DNA from: Parcubacteria group bacterium GW2011_GWF2_45_11 | GTDB lineage: Bacteria; Patescibacteriota; Patescibacteriia; UBA1558; UBA10009 | Length of the DNA stretch: 33,045 nucleotides | Reading direction: 5' to 3' | Assembly (NCBI GenBank): GCA_001001205.1 | Contig: LCKE01000006.1 | Span: forward strand, 1-33,045 | Translations under genes and position numbers: made by a program | Part shown: piece by piece, positions 18,279 through 25,824 of the stretch | How positions within the stretch are numbered: the stretch's first letter is position 1 | How the letters are laid out: every line of letters starts with the position of its first letter | Notes under the pieces: model-generated | What the model saw: only the letters and a program-made list of their open reading frames with translations | Told to the model about the DNA's origin: nothing | The model's database searches: none

Positions 18279-19406
18279 TTATCTTTGAGACCAATATTCT
18301 ACAGAATATTTGTAGCGATTCTGCAATTTTATTTTTGATAGTCTTTGATTATTCAGCAAGGCTTTTTTTAATTCCGCCGGAGCGTAAAACCTGGCCTGGG
18401 TTTCGGTCAGGCCGAATCTTTTGGCAACTTCTTTAAAAACCGGCATTATTTGATAATGAGATTTTGTGAATTCTTCCTTTTTGTAATCAAGCAAGTAGGC
18501 GCAGGTTCGCAAAACTTTAAACAATTTTCTATGATAGTCGTCTATTTTATATTTTTTAATCAGTCGCCGGCGCGCGGCTTGAAGCTGGTTAAAATATTGC
18601 GCATCCTTTTTCAGCTTAACCGCCAAACCGCCATTTTTAACCATATCTTTTATAACTTTTAAAAAATAAGGCATTTTCCAGATATAGACGCCATAGTCAA
18701 AAGGCACCCAGCAATACTCGCGCTCATGGTTTTTTAACCGGTAATAAAGTTTGGGGTGACATCTTTTTAAGTCACTGGCGGTGATGCGTTGACGGCTGAA
18801 AAATTCAACCTGATTTTTATCTTTTTGAATATTTATAATAATTTTTAAAAGCTCGTCTGACTCTCTTTTAACAAAAGACTTTTCTTCGGGCGAAATCAGA
18901 TGATTATAATCTTCGTTTAAAAATTTTTGATTACCTAAATCGGCCTGCCCCTTAAGATAAGATTTTAGATAATCGCCTAAAGAGTCCTCAAGCCCGAGCG
19001 TGATCGGTTCGGCCCAAGAGTATATTTTATTATACAATTTTAAATACCGCTCAATAATTTGCCAAATCTGCCTGTTAGACAGCCCGCTTAATGATTTTTG
19101 AAAAACTGCTGAAGTAAAATTGGTTAATTCGGGTACCAGTTGTTCAAATTTTTTTCTAATTTCAAAAACATATTCGGGGTTATTTTTAGCTAATCTTAAG
19201 GCCTGCTGTGACACCTCGGCCATTTTGTCTGGCCAAGCATACCAATGCATGGCTCCGTTTTTGGTTAAGGCCACGGTACTGCCGAAATTAACTCCTGGTA
19301 AAACTTTAGTCATGCCGTAGGTATAAGCATAGCCCACTCCATAAATACCGGGCAAAATATAAGCGTGAGTTTTCTTTTGCACGAAAACGCGTTTGTTTTG
19401 TTTCAT
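18279..19406 (-). CDS. Paralog G, upstream part: helical domain without its His domain
   Basis: 375 aa aligning with paralog H throughout (LSNRQIWQIIERYLKLYNKI vs LSNQELIEIKNKYNNLYDQI; REYCWVPFDYGVY vs QKYKWILFDYSSI). Confidence 0.82.
   Translation of the reverse strand: MKQNKRVFVQKKTHAYILPGIYGVGYAYTYGMTKVLPGVNFGSTVALTKNGAMHWYAWPDKMAEVSQQALRLAKNNPEYVFEIRKKFEQLVPELTNFTSAVFQKSLSGLSNRQIWQIIERYLKLYNKIYSWAEPITLGLEDSLGDYLKSYLKGQADLGNQKFLNEDYNHLISPEEKSFVKRESDELLKIIINIQKDKNQVEFFSRQRITASDLKRCHPKLYYRLKNHEREYCWVPFDYGVYIWKMPYFLKVIKDMVKNGGLAVKLKKDAQYFNQLQAARRRLIKKYKIDDYHRKLFKVLRTCAYLLDYKKEEFTKSHYQIMPVFKEVAKRFGLTETQARFYAPAELKKALLNNQRLSKIKLQNRYKYSVEYWSQR
18293..18310. repeat. 8-bp perfect inverted repeat with 2-nt spacer (AATATTCT-AC-AGAATATT)
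   Basis: Read directly; abuts the frame break in paralog G. Confidence 0.85.
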
Positions 19407-20815
19407 ATTTTCTTTATAATCCCCAAATTAGCATCCACCTCCACTAAATCACCGTCTTTAAAAACCTGGGTGGCAATTTTAGTGCCGACAATGGAGGGTA
19501 TTTTTAATTCCCGGCTGACGATGGCCGCGTGGCAGGTTAAGCCGCCTTCATTGGTGACGATAGCGGCCGCTTTCTTTAACGCCGGCATAAAATCGGGCGT
19601 GGTGTTGCTCACCACCAATATCTGGCCTTTTTTAATTTTATTGTTTTCCTTGGCGCTTTTTAAATAGCAAACGGTTCCTCTGACTTTACCGGCAGACGCC
19701 GGCGTACCTTTAAGCTTATTAACCAAAGCCTGCTGATCAGCCCTGATATCTTTTACTATTTTTTGGGATTTCCCAAAATCTAAAAAATCAGCCCGCCCCT
19801 CATAAAATTTAATGACGGAAAATTTTTCACGGCTGGCGGCTATTTTTCCGGTTAAAGCCGGTTTATTCTCTAAAACGTCTTTTAGTTCGGACCATAAAAA
19901 CCATCTGACTTCCTCTAAGCTTAAACCTAGCCTGCGGCCGACCTCCTTATACAAAGGCGTGATGGCAAAATGAAAATGGGTTAAAATCTCTTTCTTTTTA
20001 TCCATTAAATAATACAGCTTGTCTAAAATATCCAAATAGTATTGAAACTTTAAATCAACTTTGTATTTTTTAATAATTCTAGACTTCTGTCTTTTAAGTT
20101 TAGCGTAGTCGGCAATCTCCGGAGGAGTTTTGCCAAAAACTCCGGCCCTTTTTTGAAAGTATTTTAAATTAACAATAATACTGGAATAATCAAATAAAAT
20201 CCATTTGTATTTTTGGTAATGCCGCTTTAATTGATTGTTTAGATAATCGGGAAACCTGGAAAATTTTTTAAATATTTTAAATAATTCTTGATTCTCTTTG
20301 CTTAAAAACGACTGATAGTTGGGGGTAATTAATAATTCAAACTCAGCCTCGGTTATTTTTTTCTGATCAATAAAGTATTCTTTTAAAACAGAATGCAGTT
20401 TTTCCTTTAAAAAATGAGGTAGCGGCTCGCCGTAAGGCAGAATTTGATCATAAAGATTATTATACTTATTTTTAATCTCAATCAATTCCTGATTGCTTAG
20501 TGAACGAAAATGGCTGGTCTCCAGTTCCTTAATAAATTTCTCAATCACTCTAGACCGCTGATCAAAAATGTCCTTCACTTTTGTTATATAAGCTTTATTT
20601 TTGGAAATTTTATTAAAAACATAATTAATGATTTCTTGATGTTTTGACTCGTAAGAATAAATTAAACACTGGCCTTTTTGATAAAGAAAAAATAAAGGCG
20701 CTTCACCGCTACCCACGGTTTTTTTAATATGGCCCGACCAGTTCCTGGCCACATTTTCCACGGCTAATGGCGGGTAATCCCCCCGTTCATGAATAAAATG
20801 ATATTTTTGAGTCAT
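19403..20815 (-). CDS. Paralog H: helical domain + swivelling-His domain
   Basis: C-terminus GQILVVSNTTPDFMPALKKAAAIVTNEGGLTCHAAIVSRELKIPSIVGTKIAT. The listed ORF starts at 20878, but MTQKYHFIHERG at 20815 lies just past the stop of the upstream gene and is the likelier start. Confidence 0.87.
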   Translation of the reverse strand: MTQKYHFIHERGDYPPLAVENVARNWSGHIKKTVGSGEAPLFFLYQKGQCLIYSYESKHQEIINYVFNKISKNKAYITKVKDIFDQRSRVIEKFIKELETSHFRSLSNQELIEIKNKYNNLYDQILPYGEPLPHFLKEKLHSVLKEYFIDQKKITEAEFELLITPNYQSFLSKENQELFKIFKKFSRFPDYLNNQLKRHYQKYKWILFDYSSIIVNLKYFQKRAGVFGKTPPEIADYAKLKRQKSRIIKKYKVDLKFQYYLDILDKLYYLMDKKKEILTHFHFAITPLYKEVGRRLGLSLEEVRWFLWSELKDVLENKPALTGKIAASREKFSVIKFYEGRADFLDFGKSQKIVKDIRADQQALVNKLKGTPASAGKVRGTVCYLKSAKENNKIKKGQILVVSNTTPDFMPALKKAAAIVTNEGGLTCHAAIVSRELKIPSIVGTKIATQVFKDGDLVEVDANLGIIKKI

Positions 20816-20816
20816 C

Positions 20817-22070
20817 TTAAATCTTTTTAAACACAAAAATTTCCCGCCTAACTCTCTGCCCAGGCCGCGCGTAAACAATGGACTTCCTGGGACAGTCGCT
20901 CAAAGGCAGACTGACAAAACCCAAACACTTGACGTCATTAATAATATCAACCGTTTGGTTATTAATAATCGGCAAGATAATCACCGCTTTCCCCTCTTTC
21001 TTTAAAACCTGATGAAATTGAGCAAAGGCTTTTAGGTATAATTTGGATAATTCATCTATTACATCAATTTCCGGGTTTGAAACTTGCGATTTAGAAGTTG
21101 AAATTTTTTGGCCAGCCGGCCGGACGGGCAGGTATTTTGCGTCCTGTGAGCTGGGGATTGCCCGGGCCGGCCCAAGATACGGCTCGGTCACAATAACGTC
21201 AACCGACTGCGGCTGTATTTTGGCCGAGAGGCTTTTAACATCCTGCTGAAAAATTTTAACCCCGGCAATGTCCTGTTGTAATTTGACTTTAAGCCATTCC
21301 AGATTATTAATGGTGTCGGACACGGCTTTGGCGGCAATATCCGAGCCAATGATTTTTTTATAGCCCAGCAACAGAGCCTCCTGAATGACCGTGCCTGAGC
21401 CACAAAAAGGATCCAAAATTGTCTGATCAAAACCGGCCCGGCCGAGGTTAATCATCATCTTGGCGAGCTTGGGCGGTAGCATGCCCGACTGATCGTCGCG
21501 CTGAGGCCGGCCATAATCCCTTTCGGAGTATTCCTGAAACTTTTGGGCGCTGACCGTGTAACCAAGATAATATTCTTTGCCTGAATTAATCACGACTACG
21601 TCGGCGCCCTGATCAATTAATTTTTCCTTGTGCACGATGACTGACGATAAGGCTGATTCTTTGGAAACCACGAACCTTGATCTGACTTTTTTTAACCGCA
21701 AGACTCTCTTGAGATTCAGACCGATCTGCTTAAGCTCTTTCATGTTCACTCGGCCGTAAGCGCTAAAACCGAACTGAAACCTTTTATTTTTTGCCGGCGG
21801 CTGTTGTTGGATAAGTTTTTCTATAATCTCCTGTTTGATACTTGATGCTTGAAACTTAAGGCTGGCTATCTTGATGGTCCCGCCCAGCCTTGCCTGAAGC
21901 CAATCAATCTCCGCTTTCCTCATGGCCAGCACCAAAACCTGCTCGTTATAAAAAAGCTCTTCAAAATCCAGGCTGGCGTGCTCCAAAATGGCCATGATTT
22001 CCGCTCTGGCTAAAGCCGGGACTTGCCCTAAAATAAAGGCGTATTTTACCTTATTTTGACTGAATATCAT
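20817..22070 (-). CDS. TRM11-like / RNA or DNA methyltransferase (SAM-dependent)
   Basis: ILDPFCGSGTVIQEALLLGYKKIIGSDI (SAM motif) and VDVIVTEPYLGP (catalytic-motif position); 417 aa. Confidence 0.8.
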   Translation of the reverse strand: MIFSQNKVKYAFILGQVPALARAEIMAILEHASLDFEELFYNEQVLVLAMRKAEIDWLQARLGGTIKIASLKFQASSIKQEIIEKLIQQQPPAKNKRFQFGFSAYGRVNMKELKQIGLNLKRVLRLKKVRSRFVVSKESALSSVIVHKEKLIDQGADVVVINSGKEYYLGYTVSAQKFQEYSERDYGRPQRDDQSGMLPPKLAKMMINLGRAGFDQTILDPFCGSGTVIQEALLLGYKKIIGSDIAAKAVSDTINNLEWLKVKLQQDIAGVKIFQQDVKSLSAKIQPQSVDVIVTEPYLGPARAIPSSQDAKYLPVRPAGQKISTSKSQVSNPEIDVIDELSKLYLKAFAQFHQVLKKEGKAVIILPIINNQTVDIINDVKCLGFVSLPLSDCPRKSIVYARPGQRVRREIFVFKKI

Positions 22071-22122
22071 GAATTTATTTAATCATTTTTTGACCCTTTT
22101 AACAATAGCCCCGTAAAAAGCC

Positions 22123-22151
22123 TTGACATTTCCTTAATTTTTTGCCAAAAT
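22123..22151 (+). promoter_or_regulatory. Candidate sigma70-type promoter for the rpsF operon
   Basis: TTGACA at 22123-22128, 17-nt spacer, CAAAAT at 22146-22151. Confidence 0.55.
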
Positions 22152-22213
22152 ACTGGGGTCTACTCTAAAATTGCAAGCACTAAAAACATCGCTTGCCCCG
22201 GGCTGACCATTTT

Positions 22214-22334
22214 TTAAGATTAACACTAAAAATCTTAAATGACTGCCTGAGGGTAGATAGTTTAACCATGAATCTTTCAATTAAGATTCTCCTGAACCTA
22301 AATCAGACTGGTGGACCAGTCAGACGGTTTTAGG
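22214..22334 (+). promoter_or_regulatory. Structured 5' leader of rpsF: three candidate stem-loops
   Basis: Perfect arms: TTAAGATT 22214-22221 / AATCTTAA 22231-22238; GAATCTT 22270-22276 / AAGATTC 22283-22289; CCTAAA 22297-22302 / TTTAGG 22329-22334 enclosing GACTGG/CCAGTC and an AGACGG internal loop. Confidence 0.55.
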
Positions 22335-22397
22335 ATAAATTATCTCCGCGTCCTTAAAAGGCTTAACACGCCCCTAAAGGTTAGCGGCGGAAATCGT

Positions 22398-22874
22398 ATG
22401 AAAAATGATCTCCCATTTTATGAATTGACCTATATCATTTCCGGCAATCTGCCGGAAGACCAGCACCCGCCGGTTCTGGAAAAAGTCAGTTCCCTCTTAA
22501 ATCAGGCTCAGGCCCAAATTGTTCTTAACGAAGATTTGGGTAAAAAAAAGTTGGCTTACCCCATAAAAAATCTCAGGCATGGTTTTTATAAAACCATGAC
22601 TTTTTATTTGGAGCCGGCCAAGCTTAAAGCCATTGAAAACGAGCTGAAGCTGGAAAATAAAATTCTGCGGTTTTTAATTATTAAAAGTTATGAAAAAACC
22701 GCCGAGGAAATTGCCTCCGAAGCCAAGGCTAAAAACAAACGAGCCAAGGAAAAAATTGCCGAAAAGGTCAAAGAGGTAACCAGCGTTAAAGAGGCCAAGC
22801 TGGAAAAGCAAAAAGTCAGCCTTGAAGATCTGGATAAAAAGCTGGATGAATTGTTAGACGAAGACGTCATTTAA
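22398..22874 (+). CDS. rpsF: 30S ribosomal protein bS6
   Basis: MKNDLPFYELTYIISGNLPED...KKKLAYPIKNLRHGFYKTMTFYLEP; followed by ssb and rpsR. ATG at 22398 preferred over the listed GTG at 22311. Confidence 0.93.
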   Translation: MKNDLPFYELTYIISGNLPEDQHPPVLEKVSSLLNQAQAQIVLNEDLGKKKLAYPIKNLRHGFYKTMTFYLEPAKLKAIENELKLENKILRFLIIKSYEKTAEEIASEAKAKNKRAKEKIAEKVKEVTSVKEAKLEKQKVSLEDLDKKLDELLDEDVI

Positions 22875-23015
22875 TTACTAATTTTCAATTTTTAGTAATT
22901 TAATAATTCATTTACCTTGATATAAATTCGGAACATGAAATTAATCAAAAGCCGTCCGCCTATGGCTGGTGATTGATCGGCCTTGGGCCGAGAAATTAAA
23001 AATTAACCAAAACAT

Positions 23016-23468
23016 ATGGACTTAAATAAAGCGATGATCATTGGCAATATGACCAGGGATCCGGAGGTTAAAACCACGCCTTCCGGACAAACGGTGGCTA
23101 ATTTCAGCGTGGCCACCAATTTAGTCTGGACCGATCAAAGCGGGCAAAAGCAGGAAAAAGCCGAATTTCACAATATTGTCGCCTGGAGAAAACTGGCGGA
23201 TATTTGCGGACAATACCTCAAAAAAGGCGGCAAAGTCTATGTGGAAGGCCGTTTGCAAACCAGGTCCTGGGACGATCAAACCGGCAATAAAAAATACCGC
23301 ACCGAAATTATCGCCGACAATGTAATTATGCTTGACCGGGCTGGCGCGTCCAGGCCGGATAGCCGGACCGAAGCCACTAACAACTATGCCCAGCCGGAAC
23401 CCCCGCACAACGAACCCGCCGCCGCCGAGACGGAAGAGGAAATTAACGTTGACGATATTCCCTTTTAG
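23016..23468 (+). CDS. ssb: Single-stranded DNA-binding protein
   Basis: MDLNKAMIIGNMTRDPEVKTTPSGQTVANFSVATN, EFHNIVAWRKLADICGQYLKKGGKVYVEGRLQTRSW, acidic tail EEEINVDDIPF. Confidence 0.97.
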   Translation: MDLNKAMIIGNMTRDPEVKTTPSGQTVANFSVATNLVWTDQSGQKQEKAEFHNIVAWRKLADICGQYLKKGGKVYVEGRLQTRSWDDQTGNKKYRTEIIADNVIMLDRAGASRPDSRTEATNNYAQPEPPHNEPAAAETEEEINVDDIPF

Positions 23469-23525
23469 GAATTAATACTACTTGGAAAACTAACTTACTA
23501 TTTCCTAATTACTAATTATAAAACT

Positions 23526-23756
23526 ATGGGAACAACTAAAAACTTACTTAATAAAGAGCGCTACTGCCACTTTTGCGTTAACTCAATCAACGATATTGAT
23601 TACAAGCAATGGCAAATGCTGCAACGCTTTACTTCGTCATATGGCAAAATTGTGCCGCGCCGACGAAGCGGCGTTTGTCATAAACACCAGCGTAAATTGG
23701 CCATTGCCATAAAACAGGCCAGATTTATGGCCTTATTGCCGTTTACGGCCAAATAA
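23526..23756 (+). CDS. rpsR: 30S ribosomal protein bS18
   Basis: CHFCVNSINDIDYKQWQMLQRFTSSYGKIVPRRRSGVCHKHQRKLAIAIKQARFMALLPF. Confidence 0.96.
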   Translation: MGTTKNLLNKERYCHFCVNSINDIDYKQWQMLQRFTSSYGKIVPRRRSGVCHKHQRKLAIAIKQARFMALLPFTAK

Positions 23757-23879
23757 GCTTTTAAATCTTAAGTGATTCTGAATTCCACCATAATATATAG
23801 AGCGCCTTTTCTTAAGGATACCCATAAGCGCCAATTACCGGCGCGGGGCCTTGGCAAAGGTGCTGGATACAATAATCAC

Positions 23880-24440
23880 ATGCTATCAATCAACGATATT
23901 AAAGTCGGCTCTATCATCACGCATGATAACCAGCCCTACTTGGTCACCCAGGCCCAACACGTAAAAATGGGACGCGGCGGAGCCAACCTCAAAACCAAAC
24001 TCAAAAACCTGATCAGCGGACAAACTCTTGAGCTCACTTATTCCGGCGGAGATAAAATGGCGGAAGCCGATCTGGAAAGAGCCAAGGCTAATTTTCTCTA
24101 CGCCGAAAACAACACCTATGTTTTTATGGATAACGCCACTTACGAACAGTTTGAACTAAATGAGGAAGTCATCGGGCCACAGGCCGACTTTTTAAAAGAA
24201 GGCCTAACCGTTGATGTCTTAATCTTTCAGGGACGGCCGGTGAGCATTAAATTACCGGTAAAAGTTGACTTAATAGTCAAGCAAAGCCCTCCCGGGGTTA
24301 AAGGCGATACGGCCGGTTCCGCCACTAAAATGGTTACCTTGGAAACCGGCAGAGAAGTGAAAGCTCCCCTCTTTATCAATGAAAACGACGTCATTAAAAT
24401 CAATACCGAAACGGGAGAATACGTGGAAAGGGTAAACTAA
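23880..24440 (+). CDS. efp: Elongation factor P
   Basis: MLSINDIKVGSIITHDNQPYLVTQAQHVKMGRGGANLKTKLKNLISG and C-terminal NENDVIKINTETGEYVERVN. ATG at 23880 preferred over the listed start at 23772. Confidence 0.95.
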   Translation: MLSINDIKVGSIITHDNQPYLVTQAQHVKMGRGGANLKTKLKNLISGQTLELTYSGGDKMAEADLERAKANFLYAENNTYVFMDNATYEQFELNEEVIGPQADFLKEGLTVDVLIFQGRPVSIKLPVKVDLIVKQSPPGVKGDTAGSATKMVTLETGREVKAPLFINENDVIKINTETGEYVERVN

Positions 24441-24442
24441 TC

Positions 24443-24532
24443 AAAAAAGACTTTATCAAAGTCTGCCTCTCTCCCCAGAGTTGCTCTGGCGCGCGCTAAG
24501 GGAAGAAAATTAAAGACGATAAGGTCTTTTTT
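24443..24532. terminator. Candidate bidirectional terminator between convergent genes
   Basis: AAAAAAGACTTTATC (24443-24457) pairs with GATAAGGTCTTTTTT (24518-24532) with one G-U. T-runs sit at both outer ends, and smaller nested hairpins are present. Confidence 0.6.
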
Positions 24533-24534
24533 AA

Positions 24535-25821
24535 TTATCCAAAAACAAAGTGATGATTGTCCAGTTGAATCTTGCGCCATTTAAAAACCGCGGACTGGCT
24601 ATCGCCGTAAACCATGTTCAAATATTCTTTAGAGCCGTTTTTAGCCAGCTGGTTGGCCAGATACAAAGATAAAACAGCGCTCTCTTCCGGGCTTAAAGAC
24701 AAGCGCCCGGTAAAAATTGACTGGAAGAGCAGGCTGGCCACCGGCGGCCCCAGTTTCTTGATTAATTCCGGCTCGGCAATGTTATAATGCGTCTTAATGT
24801 ATAAAAGCAAAGCCTGCGCCTGAGCGCGGTCCTGTAAAACTTCCGCTAAAAGATTCTGTTTAATCAGGCTTTCCAGATTGGCCAAAACGGCTGTTGTATC
24901 TTTTAAGGCCAAATTGCTGTTCAGATCATTAATGACCACATTAAAAGACCGGGAGCTGGCCGCCTGAGATAAATTATTATATCTCGGCAGGTCAACCAGC
25001 TGATTAAAAGTCTGATGATAATATTCTCTTAACTGCTCCAGCGAACCGCGGTCAGCGGCTTTAGCCTGATTATCAGCTGACGACTGGTATATAAATTCAT
25101 TAACGATTTTTTTCGTGCCGGCATCCAAAGGCGGCAGGGTGATCAGTTGCCCGCGTTCAAACACTTTTAACTTACCGTCTTCCACAATATCAACCGCTTC
25201 GTCAAGACCCTCCGGCGATTGTGAAGAAAACAGGCAATATTTGTATAAGCCTATAATCTGCTTTAAAAATAACTGGTCGGCATTTTTTAGCTGGCGGTAA
25301 TTATTATCCCGCAGATAATATTCTTCCTCTTTAAGCCGATCGTTAAACTCCCAGCCGACTTGGCTGATAATATCCCTAAGCCACGAACCGATTTCCTTAA
25401 CGTCGGCCTGGGGATCAATGACTTCGCGGTTAGCAAGCAACGCCTGCCTCGCTTTGATTTTAAAATCGTCACGTTCATCATAATCAATGATGCCCAGCAT
25501 ACGAGTTCTGATGCTTTGAGTTAAATTAAAAAACTCCTGATCAAATCCCCTGATGGCCGATAAATTCTTTTCCAGCATTGTCAGCGCCTCTTTAACCGTA
25601 AGCCTGGGCACCGCCAGCCATTTAACATTGAAATACAACTGGTTGAATTCTTTTTCAAAGACAGCCTTGGCTTCCGGGCTAATTTTGGGCAAACCGCTTT
25701 CTATATTTTTAACCGCCCAAAAACACTGATTAACTTCGTTATCCTTAATCGCCCGCTCCAAAACCAGCCTAAAATCTTTTTTTAGCCGGTTATCGGTTAA
25801 TAGTTGTTCTAATTCATTCAT
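24535..25821 (-). CDS. Hypothetical helical protein of the T4SS locus
   Basis: 428-aa ORF, 3 nt downstream of the VirB6-like gene; no recognised motif. Confidence 0.6.
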   Translation of the reverse strand: MNELEQLLTDNRLKKDFRLVLERAIKDNEVNQCFWAVKNIESGLPKISPEAKAVFEKEFNQLYFNVKWLAVPRLTVKEALTMLEKNLSAIRGFDQEFFNLTQSIRTRMLGIIDYDERDDFKIKARQALLANREVIDPQADVKEIGSWLRDIISQVGWEFNDRLKEEEYYLRDNNYRQLKNADQLFLKQIIGLYKYCLFSSQSPEGLDEAVDIVEDGKLKVFERGQLITLPPLDAGTKKIVNEFIYQSSADNQAKAADRGSLEQLREYYHQTFNQLVDLPRYNNLSQAASSRSFNVVINDLNSNLALKDTTAVLANLESLIKQNLLAEVLQDRAQAQALLLYIKTHYNIAEPELIKKLGPPVASLLFQSIFTGRLSLSPEESAVLSLYLANQLAKNGSKEYLNMVYGDSQSAVFKWRKIQLDNHHFVFG

Positions 25822-25824
25822 AGG

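Noticed and set aside
8784-20815. Annotating the paralogs as PEP synthase, PPDK or PTS enzyme I
   Set aside because: They contain only the swivelling His domain of that superfamily. The ATP-grasp and the PEP/pyruvate TIM barrel are absent.
8784-20815. Integron or transposon origin of the array
   Set aside because: No integrase, transposase, attC-like repeats or flanking long repeats were found. The pattern fits tandem duplication.
20816-20878. Paralog H start at 20878
   Set aside because: It would overlap the methyltransferase by 62 nt and add unrelated residues. ATG at 20815 directly after the upstream stop is more plausible.
22311-22397. Upstream extension of rpsF from GTG 22311
   Set aside because: It would translate the structured leader. 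bS6 homology begins at MKNDLPFYELTYII (22398).
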